From Sphingomonadales bacterium (GTDB taxonomy: Bacteria > Pseudomonadota > Alphaproteobacteria > Sphingomonadales > Sphingomonadaceae): a DNA stretch of 43,574 nt. Below are positions 16,423 through 24,344 of the stretch, in pieces. The stretch covers positions 1-43,574 of the forward strand of contig JAIEOM010000056.1 in the NCBI GenBank assembly GCA_019750455.1. The letters are read 5' to 3'. Position 1 is the stretch's first letter; every line of letters starts with the position of its first letter. A model generated the notes under the pieces. The model saw nothing but the letters and a program-made list of their open reading frames with translations. It ran no database searches and was not told the origin of the DNA. Made by a program: the position numbers and the translations under genes.

Positions 16423-17291
16423 GCGCGCTCGACTGGCAGCGCGAAGGCCTGATCTGGCCGCACCGCGATGCCAGCAGCTTCATCAAGGCCGGCGGCAGGC
16501 GCTGGCACGTGCAACGCATGGGTTCCGGCCCGCCGCTGCTGCTGCTCCACGGCACGGGCGCATCGGTGCATTCGTGGCGAGGGCTGATGCCGCTGCTTGC
16601 GGAGAGCCACGATGTGATCGCGATGGACCTCCCCCGCCATGCATTCACCACCGGACACGATGCCTATGCGATGAGCCTGCCCGCCATGGCGCGCGAGGTG
16701 ACAGGGCTGCTGGCAACGCTCGAAGTTCAACCTGCCGCGATCATCGGCCATTCGGCGGGCGCGGCGATCGCGATGCAACTGGCGCTGGATCACGCCTATC
16801 GCGGGCCGATCGTGGGCCTCAGTCCGGCCTTGCGCCCCTTCCCCGGCGCGATGGCGCAGATCTTCCCGGCGGTGGCCAAGGCGCTGTTCGTCAACCCGCT
16901 GGTGCCGCGCATCTTCACCGGCAGCATCGATCTGGTCGGCGGGGCGGAGCGGTTCTTGTGGCGATCCACCCACTCGCGGATCGATCGCGAGGGGCTCGCC
17001 TGTTACCGCACCCTGCTCAAGCATCCCGGCCATGCCGGCGGCGCGCTGGCGATGATGGCGAACTGGGACCTGCCCGCCCTGCGCGAACGGATGAGCGACG
17101 TGCGCAATCCCGTCCTGCTGGTCCACGGCGCCAACGACCCGGCGATCCCGCCCGACTGGGCCCGCGATGCCGCCAGCTGGCTGCCGGACGCGCGGCTGGA
17201 ACTTCTCCCCGGCCTCGGCCATTTGGCTCACGAGGAAGCCCCCGGGAAAGCCGCCGCGCATATCGCGGCATTTCTCGCCGGTGCGGCTTAG
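16419..17291 (+). CDS. bchO: Alpha/beta-hydrolase BchO
   Basis: This 290-residue alpha/beta-hydrolase has an oxyanion segment LLLHGTGAS (41-49), nucleophile elbow GHSAG (110-114, Ser112), an acid in VHGANDPAIPP, and a terminal His in GLGHLAHEEAPG. It is the usual third gene of bchIDO operons and is named BchO (magnesium chelatase accessory protein). Its substrate in bacteriochlorophyll synthesis is not established. The ATG overlaps the bchD stop. A 52-residue membrane peptide follows after 13 bases. Confidence 0.95.
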   Translation: MSALDWQREGLIWPHRDASSFIKAGGRRWHVQRMGSGPPLLLLHGTGASVHSWRGLMPLLAESHDVIAMDLPRHAFTTGHDAYAMSLPAMAREVTGLLATLEVQPAAIIGHSAGAAIAMQLALDHAYRGPIVGLSPALRPFPGAMAQIFPAVAKALFVNPLVPRIFTGSIDLVGGAERFLWRSTHSRIDREGLACYRTLLKHPGHAGGALAMMANWDLPALRERMSDVRNPVLLVHGANDPAIPPDWARDAASWLPDARLELLPGLGHLAHEEAPGKAAAHIAAFLAGAA

Positions 17292-17304
17292 GAGACGCGG
17301 GACC

Positions 17305-17463
17305 ATGAACTTCGGCTGGATCGAGATCGGACTGTTCTACGGCGTCGGCATCGGCTTCGGCGTGTGGCAGTGGGTCAAGATGGACCGGATGCTGAAGAAA
17401 ACCCGCGCCGAACGGGCCGCGAAAGAGGCCGCAGAGCGCGAGAGCGAAGCCCGCGCCGAATAG
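17305..17463 (+). CDS. 52-residue membrane peptide downstream of bchO
   Basis: The ORF begins at an ATG with GGAGACGCGGGACC ahead of it, 13 bases after the bchO stop, so it is almost certainly the fourth gene of the bchIDO transcript. Residues 4-24 form one hydrophobic helix rich in Gly and aromatics (FYGVGIGFGVWQW). Residues 25-52 are highly charged (KK, RAERAAK, AERESEARAE), probably a cytoplasmic helix or coiled coil. I recognise no named family. The layout suggests a membrane anchor or assembly factor for a pigment-synthesis or antenna complex (inference). Confidence 0.75.
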   Translation: MNFGWIEIGLFYGVGIGFGVWQWVKMDRMLKKTRAERAAKEAAERESEARAE

Positions 17464-17540
17464 TCCGCAGTCGAGTGGCGCAAAGCCGCAGGCCGGCCCC
17501 GCTCCTGCGCCTATCCCTTAATATCCTTTGGCAGATGCCA

Positions 17541-17566
17541 GTTTTTCCGTCATGAAGCGGAAAAAC
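17541..17566. repeat. Perfect 9-base hairpin between orf52 and the PAP2 gene
   Basis: GTTTTTCCG (17541-17549) and CGGAAAAAC (17558-17566) are exact reverse complements around the loop TCATGAAG. It is not followed by a T-run on either strand. It could be a dimeric regulator site or an RNA processing structure between the bchIDO transcript and the PAP2 gene, which starts 74 bases later. The rest of 17464-17639 shows no gene. Confidence 0.4.
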
Positions 17567-17639
17567 AACATGCTTGGGTGCGCGTCCCGGGAAGGGGACT
17601 GTCGGCCCTGCGTGATGCGATCGGGACCACCAGTCTATC

Positions 17640-18692
17640 ATGGATATCCGCACAGGGCTGCTCGCGGACGAGCTGATGCCGGCGACCGCGCGGCCGCGCG
17701 CGAACCTGCTGTCGGTGGCCGGAGCGCCCGAACTTGTGCTCGCTTTCTGCTTTCTCGCCATCGCCTTGGCCTTTGCCTGGACGCTGGACCTGCCCTTCGC
17801 GGTCCCGGCGGCTGACGCGCTGGAATTCACCGGCATGAGCTACGGCGTGCCGCTGTCGCTGATCGGCGTGCTCGGCCTGTTTCTGGTCGGTACGAAGCAG
17901 ACCGAGCGGCTGATCTACTATGGCCTCGCCGCTCTCGCCTATGGCGTAATCCTGATCGCGCATTTCAACGTGAAGCTGTGGATGAGCCTGATCAACCCGG
18001 CGCTGTGGGACGATTTCTACTGGAGCACCGATCAGGCGGTGCGGCCGATGGTCGAGGCAAGCTTCGCGTTGCACAACACCCTCGAGGCGACCTTGCCCTT
18101 CGGCGATCACCTCTATCTGTTTGCTTTCCTTGCGATGTTCGCGGGCAGCATCATCGTCCATTCGGCCCAGCGCTTCGTGGTGTTCCGCAAGGTCATCTTC
18201 TCGGCGATGCTGGTGCATGTGCTCGGCGCGCTGAGCTATCTGGTGATTCCGGCGCTCGGGCCGTTCCTTTACGAGCCGGGGGTCAACGCGCTGGAAACGG
18301 CACGCCAGCAGCACATGCACGGCGGCTATCAGGCGCTGGTTGCAGGCGGGCGCCCCTGGCTGGCGGGCGAGGGCAGCCGCTTCATGTTCGCCGCGGTCGC
18401 CGCCATGCCTTCACTGCATGTCGCATCCTCGGCTGTCTTCGTCTTCTACGCGTGGAAGCACGCGCGCTGGCTGGGCCTCGCCTATCTGCCGCTGTTCGTG
18501 TTCATCATCTTCGAGGCGGTGGCGACCCGCTGGCATTACTGGATCGATGTCGCCGCGGGGCTCGCGCTGACAGGGCTGGCGATTGCCGTCACCACCGCGG
18601 TGTTCCGCCGGATCGCGGAGCGCGAACCCGCACCCGCGCGCTTTCCGTTCCGGATCAGCGGCGCTTCCGCGGCATCCGGTAAGGCAGCATGA
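17640..18692 (+). CDS. PAP2-superfamily membrane lipid enzyme (AUR1/inositol-phosphorylceramide synthase-like)
   Basis: The 350-residue multi-spanning protein has about 6-7 membrane helices. Its catalytic motifs are those of the PAP2_3/AUR1 branch: PSLHVASS with His260, and RWHYWIDV with His299 and Asp303 (HxxxD). Family members are lipid phosphate phosphatases or phosphotransferases acting on diacylglycerol phosphate, ceramide or isoprenoid diphosphates. Position inside the PGC, between bchIDO-orf52 and crtC, suggests a role in membrane lipid or isoprenoid metabolism for phototrophy; that is inference. Its end overlaps the convergent crtC end by 38 bases. The ATG has only a weak ribosome site. 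Confidence 0.85.
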   Translation: MDIRTGLLADELMPATARPRANLLSVAGAPELVLAFCFLAIALAFAWTLDLPFAVPAADALEFTGMSYGVPLSLIGVLGLFLVGTKQTERLIYYGLAALAYGVILIAHFNVKLWMSLINPALWDDFYWSTDQAVRPMVEASFALHNTLEATLPFGDHLYLFAFLAMFAGSIIVHSAQRFVVFRKVIFSAMLVHVLGALSYLVIPALGPFLYEPGVNALETARQQHMHGGYQALVAGGRPWLAGEGSRFMFAAVAAMPSLHVASSAVFVFYAWKHARWLGLAYLPLFVFIIFEAVATRWHYWIDVAAGLALTGLAIAVTTAVFRRIAEREPAPARFPFRISGASAASGKAA

Positions 18693-19665
18693 ACTGCACG
18701 AGCCGGCTGGAAAACCGCCGCATGTCGAGGCTTTCCTGCACCGCCACCACTTCCTCGCCAAGGAAACGCGAGGCGAGTTCGGAGCGGGCGTAGAAGGGCG
18801 TATCCTCCCACGTCCGGCGCACCTCGGCGACGCCGATGTCGCTGCGGGTGCGGCGGGCGATGCCCCACTTGCTGTCAGGCAGGCCGGCGATCGGGGGCAG
18901 ATCGACCGGCTCGGGCACGCCCTTGGCATCGAAGCGCAGCGCGCTGGCGAACAGCGAGCCATCCCCGCGCTCGCCCTCGTAACAGACCAGCGCGCCTTCC
19001 TTCAGGTGCGCGCGCGACCAGTGCCAGGTGTTGAACCCGGCCTCCAGCGGCTCGGCCCCGCGGTTGTGATCGAGATAGGCCTTGCCGCTCCACGAAATGC
19101 CCGGCGAGGTCATCTCCACCTCGATCCGCGCGCAAGGGGCAAGGCAGTGCCAGATGTGGTTCTCCGCCGGATCGAGCGCAAAGGCCGTGCGGTTGAGCAT
19201 TTCGGGATAGACCTTGACCGTCCCCCGCACCGGCCGCTGCCAGGGGACGAACAGCCGCGTGTCGCCTTCGACGATGTCGATGGTGAGCGCCCCGCCCTCC
19301 CAGCGCACATTGCTGGGGCCGATCGTCAGGCTGCTGGCATCGCGGCTCACCTTGTCGCGCCGCCGCTCGGTCATCGCCCAGCGCGCCTGCGGGCCATAGA
19401 GCGCGACGTTGAGCGAGCAATGATCCAGCGGATCGCCCCGCCCGCTTTTCTTGTAATAGGGCGAGAAAACCGACCCCAGAAAGGCGATGATCGTCAGCCC
19501 GTGCTGCCCGTCGTCGCTGATCGCGTCGACATACCACCAGCTGTAACCGCCGGGCGGGATTTCCTCATCGAAGCGAGGTCCTTCGCGATTACCCGCGCGG
19601 CCAGCTGCCCGGACAAGGCTGCCATGGGCACCCCAGCTGCCGGATGGGTCGCTCCGCCCGTGCAA
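18655..19665 (-). CDS. crtC: Carotenoid 1,2-hydratase CrtC
   Basis: CrtC hydrates the psi end group of neurosporene or lycopene to 1-hydroxy derivatives. The recognisable family region starts at FDEEIPPGGYSWWYVDA and runs to the stop at 18655 (GDPLDHCSLNVALYG, HIWHCLAP, GKAYLDHNRG, FNTWHWSRAH). The true start is unclear: no ATG or GTG lies in this frame just ahead of the conserved region. The nearest recognised start is a TTG at 19665, which gives 336 residues and a 172-base out-of-frame overlap with crtD. An ATG at 19863 would add mostly crtD-shadow sequence. The gene is transcribed with crtD, downstream of it. Confidence 0.9.
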   Translation of the reverse strand: MHGRSDPSGSWGAHGSLVRAAGRAGNREGPRFDEEIPPGGYSWWYVDAISDDGQHGLTIIAFLGSVFSPYYKKSGRGDPLDHCSLNVALYGPQARWAMTERRRDKVSRDASSLTIGPSNVRWEGGALTIDIVEGDTRLFVPWQRPVRGTVKVYPEMLNRTAFALDPAENHIWHCLAPCARIEVEMTSPGISWSGKAYLDHNRGAEPLEAGFNTWHWSRAHLKEGALVCYEGERGDGSLFASALRFDAKGVPEPVDLPPIAGLPDSKWGIARRTRSDIGVAEVRRTWEDTPFYARSELASRFLGEEVVAVQESLDMRRFSSRLVQFMLPYRMPRKRR

Positions 19666-21059
19666 TAGAGACCCGGAAGCCGCGTCTTCGGCCCCTGTCG
19701 CTGGAAGGAGGCCGCCCAGCCGTGCGACGCTCTGCCATAAAGGGCGCCGCCGGTGGCCGGGAAGAGGCGCTCCCAATCCCGCGGGGTCATGAGTTGATGC
19801 GGAAGAGGTTCTTCCAGTGTCAGACCGCAGCGTTTCAGCGTGGCCATCATGGCTCGGGTGCATCGCTCTCTCTCCTCGGGGGTGTAGTCGTGGACGTCTC
19901 CGTTGGCGGGGGCGTTGACGATGATCTGGAGCCGCTCTCGCCCGGCGGGCGGCGGCGCATTGTGGTCCGCGCCGCGATCAATGGCGCAGACATAGACGGT
20001 CGGCTCGCAAGGCGTGCCCCCCGCGGCGATCTCGCGGAACTCGCGGGCGTAATCGCGTGAGAAGAAAACGTTGTGGTGGGTGAGCTGCGCGCCGCGCGTC
20101 CCGGCATGGGCATACCATACCAGCGCGGAGAGAGAGCGTTTGGCAGGCGGGATCGCGGGCACTGCGCGCTGCGCCGCCTTGCCAAACCGCCCTGTCGCCA
20201 GAGCGGAAGGATCGCCGTTGCAGATGACGATGTCGGCGGGGATCACCTCGCCGCTGGTCAGCCTGACCCCGCTGGTGCGCCCGTTGGCGGTGAGCACTTC
20301 GGCCACCGCCGCCCCGTTGCGCACCCGCGCGCCTTGGCCTTCCGCCAGCTTGCCCAATGCCTTCGCCAGCGCATGAATCCCGCCCTCGATCAGCCACACG
20401 CCGCGCGCCTCCAGATGCGCGATCAGCATCAGGGTGGCCGGGGCCTTGAAGGGCGATGATCCGCAATAGGTGGCATAGCGCCCGAACAATTGCCGGAGGC
20501 GCGGGTCGCTGAAATGCTCGCCCAGCGCGTTCCACATCCCGTCAAACGGGCGCATCGCCAGCATTTCGGGCAGCCTGGACAGGCCCATCCGCCACATCAT
20601 CGGCAGCGGCGTGCTGGCCTTGTCACCGTGGAGGAAGGGGTCTTCGAGCACCTCGAAAATGCGCCGCGCCTCGGCGGCGAAGGCGGCATAGCCGCGCGCG
20701 GCATCGGCCCCGGCAAAGCGGCCGACAGCGTCGATGCTGGCGTTTGTGTCGGCAAACAGATCGAGGTGGTCGCCGGCATCATCCCACCAATGACGGGCGA
20801 GGACATCGGCCTTGCTGACGGTGACATGATAATCAAGCCGCGCTCCGCAGGCGGCAAAGATTTCGTCGAACACGCGGCGATAGGTGAAAACCGTGGGCCC
20901 GCCGTCGATCTCGACACCGTCCACCGCCACGCGCCGCGCCTTGCCGCCGATCCACGCTTCCTTCTCGAGCACGGTGACATCCGCCCCGCGCGCGGCGAGC
21001 AGAGCGGCGCTGGTCAGCCCGCCTATGCCTGCTCCGATGACGGCGACTCGCGCGTTCAC
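19494..21059 (-). CDS. crtD: 1-hydroxycarotenoid 3,4-desaturase CrtD
   Basis: This FAD-dependent phytoene-desaturase-family enzyme has N-terminal VAVIGAGIGGLTSAALLAAR, the EIDGGPTVFTY segment and a C-terminal FAD motif (YCTGGATHPAAGVPMAA). It introduces the 3,4 double bond after CrtC hydration. The GTG at 21059, with AGCGAGGGCC ahead, gives 521 residues and is preferred over a TTG at 21119 that sits in the PpsR operator. After the normal family end (AARVIAKDLAS) the frame continues about 25 residues into crtC before stopping, which is unusual. Confidence 0.95.
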   Translation of the reverse strand: MNARVAVIGAGIGGLTSAALLAARGADVTVLEKEAWIGGKARRVAVDGVEIDGGPTVFTYRRVFDEIFAACGARLDYHVTVSKADVLARHWWDDAGDHLDLFADTNASIDAVGRFAGADAARGYAAFAAEARRIFEVLEDPFLHGDKASTPLPMMWRMGLSRLPEMLAMRPFDGMWNALGEHFSDPRLRQLFGRYATYCGSSPFKAPATLMLIAHLEARGVWLIEGGIHALAKALGKLAEGQGARVRNGAAVAEVLTANGRTSGVRLTSGEVIPADIVICNGDPSALATGRFGKAAQRAVPAIPPAKRSLSALVWYAHAGTRGAQLTHHNVFFSRDYAREFREIAAGGTPCEPTVYVCAIDRGADHNAPPPAGRERLQIIVNAPANGDVHDYTPEERERCTRAMMATLKRCGLTLEEPLPHQLMTPRDWERLFPATGGALYGRASHGWAASFQRQGPKTRLPGLYCTGGATHPAAGVPMAALSGQLAARVIAKDLASMRKSRPAVTAGGMSTRSATTGSTG

Positions 21060-21112
21060 TTGGCCCTCGCTCCCGTCGATCCCGCGATTATCATTGACCT
21101 TACGGCTCCATC

Positions 21113-21130
21113 TGTCCAATTATTTAGACA
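21113..21130. promoter_or_regulatory. PpsR/CrtJ operator between crtD and crtF
   Basis: TGTCCAATTATTTAGACA is an exact TGT-N12-ACA palindrome in the 95-base divergent spacer between crtD (start 21059) and crtF (start 21155). One site can control both directions. The left half TGTCCAAT is identical to that of the bchC operator at 22288. Confidence 0.8.
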
Positions 21131-21154
21131 TATGGCCTGTAAAGCATCCGAGAA

Positions 21155-22279
21155 TTGAACCGCTGGGCCGCCCTGAAGCTCGGCTATGTCGCGCGTCGCA
21201 ACCGTATTTTCGCCTCGCCGAGGTTCCAGCACTGGGCCGCGCGCCTGCCGGTGATCCGCTGGATCGCGAGGAGCCGCGCCAATGGCGCCTTCGATCTGCT
21301 CGCCGGGTTCGCCTATTCGCAGGTGCTGCGCGCCTATGTCGAAAGCGGGCTGTTCGATGTGCTGAAAGACGGGCCGCTGGGCGCGGGATCGATCGCCGCG
21401 CGCATCGGCCTGCCGGAAAGCGCCACGCTGACACTGCTGCGCGCCGGCCGCCCGCTGATGCTGTCGGAAGAGCCTGCACCCGATCACTGGATGCTTGGCG
21501 AACAAGGGGCTGTTTTCGCGAGCAATCCCGGCGTGCAGGCGATGGTCCGCCACCACCGTCTGCTCTATGCCGATCTTGCCGATCCGCTCGCCCTGCTGCG
21601 CGCCGACCGCAAGGAGCCGACCGCCCTGTCGCGCTTCTGGACCTATGCGGGCGCGCTTCAGGGCGTGACCGAACGGGGCGAGGACACGGCGGAGTATTCG
21701 CAGCTGATGGCCGCCTCCCAGCACTTCGTCGCTGACGAGGTGCTTGCCTCGATGACATTCCGCGACGTGGATCGCCTGCTCGATGTCGGCGGCGGGCACG
21801 GGGCCTTCCTGCGCCAAATCGGCACCGCCTGGCCGCATCTCAAGCTCGGCCTGTTCGACCTGCCCGAGGTCGCCGTGACCGGCGCACAGCTGCTGGGCGA
21901 GGCACTGGGCGCGGGCCGCGTGACCGGCCATCCGGGCAATTTCTTCAGCGATTCCATACCCGAAGGCTATGACATGGTCTCGCTGGTGCGGATTCTCCAC
22001 GATCATGACGATGCGCCCGCGCAGGCGCTGTTGGGCAATATCCGCAAGAGCCTTGCCCCCGGCGCCCGCCTGCTGATCGCCGAACCGATGGCGCAGATCC
22101 CCGGCACCGAGCCGATGGGAGAGGCCTTCTTCGGCCTCTACCTGTGGGCGATGGGATCAGGCCGCCCGCGCAGCCCTGCCGAAATCATCGCCATGACCCG
22201 CGCGGCAGGCTTTGCGTCCGCGCGCTTCGTCGCAACCGCGCAACCGGTCAACGCCAGCGTGATCATCGCAACCGCCTGA
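21155..22279 (+). CDS. crtF: Hydroxyneurosporene/demethylspheroidene O-methyltransferase CrtF
   Basis: The 374-residue protein has an N-terminal winged-helix dimerisation domain (about 35-130) and a SAM-binding fold ([34 protein letters not shown], and LHDHDD with the candidate catalytic His). It methylates the 1-hydroxy group made by CrtC to give methoxy carotenoids. The start is a TTG at 21155; the ATG at 21132 runs into a stop after eight codons. It begins the likely crtF-bchCXYZ-puf superoperon, with a second promoter before bchC. Confidence 0.93.
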   Translation: MNRWAALKLGYVARRNRIFASPRFQHWAARLPVIRWIARSRANGAFDLLAGFAYSQVLRAYVESGLFDVLKDGPLGAGSIAARIGLPESATLTLLRAGRPLMLSEEPAPDHWMLGEQGAVFASNPGVQAMVRHHRLLYADLADPLALLRADRKEPTALSRFWTYAGALQGVTERGEDTAEYSQLMAASQHFVADEVLASMTFRDVDRLLDVGGGHGAFLRQIGTAWPHLKLGLFDLPEVAVTGAQLLGEALGAGRVTGHPGNFFSDSIPEGYDMVSLVRILHDHDDAPAQALLGNIRKSLAPGARLLIAEPMAQIPGTEPMGEAFFGLYLWAMGSGRPRSPAEIIAMTRAAGFASARFVATAQPVNASVIIATA

Positions 22280-22287
22280 AGACAAAA

Positions 22288-22328
22288 TGTCCAATCGGTT
22301 TGACAGTTGGGAACGTAAGGCGTAGCAC
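22288..22328 (+). promoter_or_regulatory. bchC promoter with PpsR operator
   Basis: TGTCCAATCGGTTTGACA (22288-22305) is an exact TGT-N12-ACA operator. Its right arm contains a perfect -35 hexamer TTGACA (22300-22305). TAGCAC (22323-22328) lies 17 bases downstream as a candidate -10. Repressor binding would therefore block RNA polymerase directly. The promoter should drive bchCXYZ and probably read into pufBALM. Confidence 0.78.
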
Positions 22329-22345
22329 ACAGTTGGGAGAACGTA
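22303..22345 (+). repeat. Direct repeat in the bchC promoter
   Basis: ACAGTTGGGA occurs at 22303-22312 and again at 22329-22338, each followed by ACGTA (the second copy after an extra GA). The 26-base spacing places copies on both sides of the candidate -10 box. It may be a second regulator site or a duplicated promoter segment. Confidence 0.5.
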
Positions 22346-22407
22346 GCTGTAGGGTTTTCGACTCGGCGTTCGCGCCTCGAATTCCACCTCAGGGGAGACC
22401 GAGGACA

Positions 22408-23355
22408 ATGAACACGCTGGCTGTCATACTCGAAGCACCGGAGCGCATCGCTCTCCGGGCGCTTGAGATGAAGCCGGTGGAGGCTTCGGACGTTCTGGTC
22501 GACATTGCCTGGAGCGGGATCAGCACCGGCACCGAGAAACTCCTGTTCACCGGCCGCATGCCGCCCTTCCCCGGCCTCGGCTATCCGCTGGTCCCGGGTT
22601 ACGAATCGGTCGGCCGCATCGTCGACGCCGGGCCTGAAGCGCACGCGCGGATCGGCGATTGGGTCTTCGTCCCCGGAGCGAATTGCTACACCGACGCGCG
22701 CGGCCTGTTCGGCGGCACGGCGCAGCGGGTCATTGTTCCGTCGGCGCGAGCGCTGCCGATCCCCGAGCACCTCGGCGAATCCGGGGTGCTCTGCGCACTC
22801 GCGGCGACGGCACTCCACGCGATCAAAGGCGGATTCGCCCGGCGCGAGGCGCTGCCCGATCTCATCATCGGCCACGGCGTGCTCGGCCGCCTGCTGGCCC
22901 GGCTGACGCTGGCCCTCGGCGGAGTCGCACCCACGGTGTGGGAGACCAACTCCGCCCGCCGCACCGGCGCGAGTGGCTACGCCGTCATCGACCCAGCCAC
23001 GGACGAGCGCCGGGATTACCACGCGATCTACGACGCCAGCGGCGATGCGGGCCTGATCGATGATCTGGTCATGCGCCTTGCCAAGGGCGGCGAGATCGTC
23101 CTCGCGGGCTTCTATTCCGAACGCGTCAGCTTCGCCTTCCCCGCCGCCTTCATGCGCGAGGCGCATTTCCGCGTCGCCGCCGAATGGCAGCCGGGCGACC
23201 TCGCCGAAACGCGGGCGCTGATCGAATGCGGGAGGCTCGATCTCAAGGGCCTCGTCACCAACCGGCGTCCTGCCGGAGAGGCGCTCGACGCCTACCCCCA
23301 AGCCTTCAGCGATCCCGATTGCCTGAAGATGGTCCTCGATTGGAGCGAATGCTGA
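22408..23355 (+). CDS. bchC: 3-hydroxyethyl bacteriochlorophyllide a dehydrogenase BchC
   Basis: This 315-residue medium-chain dehydrogenase-like enzyme has a GroES-like N half ([30 protein letters not shown]) and a Rossmann-like C half ([14 protein letters not shown]). It oxidises the C3 hydroxyethyl group to acetyl in bacteriochlorophyllide a synthesis. The ATG at 22408 is preceded by GGGGAGACCGAGGACA. The stop shares one base with the bchX start (TGATG). The gene follows the PpsR-controlled promoter at 22288. Confidence 0.96.
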   Translation: MNTLAVILEAPERIALRALEMKPVEASDVLVDIAWSGISTGTEKLLFTGRMPPFPGLGYPLVPGYESVGRIVDAGPEAHARIGDWVFVPGANCYTDARGLFGGTAQRVIVPSARALPIPEHLGESGVLCALAATALHAIKGGFARREALPDLIIGHGVLGRLLARLTLALGGVAPTVWETNSARRTGASGYAVIDPATDERRDYHAIYDASGDAGLIDDLVMRLAKGGEIVLAGFYSERVSFAFPAAFMREAHFRVAAEWQPGDLAETRALIECGRLDLKGLVTNRRPAGEALDAYPQAFSDPDCLKMVLDWSEC

Positions 23356-24344
23356 TGTCCGTGCTTGAATCCCAGGCCGCAAGCCTTCGCGAGGAAGCCT
23401 CGCACGAACCCGATCCGGTCCACACCGGCGAGGTGAAAAGCGAAACGCAGGTCATCGCGATCTACGGCAAGGGCGGCAGCGGCAAGAGCTTCGCGCTCTC
23501 CAACCTCAGCTACATGATGGCCCAGCAGGGCAAGCGGGTGCTGCTGATCGGCTGCGACCCCAAATCGGACACCACCAGCCTGCTGTTCGGCGGCAAGTCC
23601 TGCCCGACGATCATCGAAACCTCTTCCGCCAAGAAGCTGGCCGGCGAGGAAGTGCGCATCGAGGATGTGTGCTTCCAGCGCGACGGTGTCTTCGCGATGG
23701 AGCTCGGCGGCCCCGAAGTCGGGCGCGGCTGCGGCGGTCGCGGGATCATTCACGGCTTCGAACTGCTCGAAAAGCTCGGCTTCCACGAGTGGGGCTTCGA
23801 TTACGTGCTGCTCGATTTCCTCGGTGACGTGGTGTGCGGCGGCTTCGGCCTGCCGATCGCCCGCGACATGTGCCAGAAGGTGATCGTGGTCGGATCGAAC
23901 GACCTGCAATCGCTCTACGTCGCCAACAACGTCTGCCAGGCGGTGGAATACTTCCGCAAGATGGGCGGCAATGTCGGTGTCGCGGGCATGATCGTGAACA
24001 AGGATGACGGCACGGGCGAGGCCAAGGCCTTCGCCGATGCGGTCGGCATCCCCGTGCTCACCGCGATCCCCGCCAACGAGGACATCCGCCGCAAGAGCGC
24101 CAATTACCAGATCATCGGCATCCCCGGTGGGGAATGGGCAAGCCTGTTCGAGGAGCTCGCGATCAACGTCGCCGAAGCTCCGCCGCTGCGCCCCACCCCC
24201 CTCAGTCAGGACGGGCTGCTCGGCCTGTTCAGCCCGGACGAGACCGGCGGCAATGTCGAGCTGGTCCCCGCGACCCAGGCCGACATGCGCGGCGGCATCT
24301 TCGAAACCCGCCCGAGCCTCGAAGTGATCTACGACGAAGCATGA
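23355..24344 (+). CDS. bchX: Chlorophyllide a reductase iron protein BchX
   Basis: The 329-residue NifH-like protein has P-loop GKGGSGKS (38-45) and the two conserved cysteines that ligate the dimer-bridging [4Fe-4S] cluster, Cys126 (GRGCGGRG) and Cys161 (DVVCGGFG). It delivers ATP-driven electrons to BchYZ for reduction of the chlorin B ring. An in-frame ATG at 23349 also exists; 23355 is preferred because GGAG lies nine bases ahead. It overlaps bchY by four bases. Confidence 0.97.
   Translation: MSVLESQAASLREEASHEPDPVHTGEVKSETQVIAIYGKGGSGKSFALSNLSYMMAQQGKRVLLIGCDPKSDTTSLLFGGKSCPTIIETSSAKKLAGEEVRIEDVCFQRDGVFAMELGGPEVGRGCGGRGIIHGFELLEKLGFHEWGFDYVLLDFLGDVVCGGFGLPIARDMCQKVIVVGSNDLQSLYVANNVCQAVEYFRKMGGNVGVAGMIVNKDDGTGEAKAFADAVGIPVLTAIPANEDIRRKSANYQIIGIPGGEWASLFEELAINVAEAPPLRPTPLSQDGLLGLFSPDETGGNVELVPATQADMRGGIFETRPSLEVIYDEA

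Noticed and set aside
19666..19863. Extended crtC starting at the ATG at 19863
   Set aside because: The added residues are the out-of-frame reading of the conserved crtD C terminus and do not look like CrtC.
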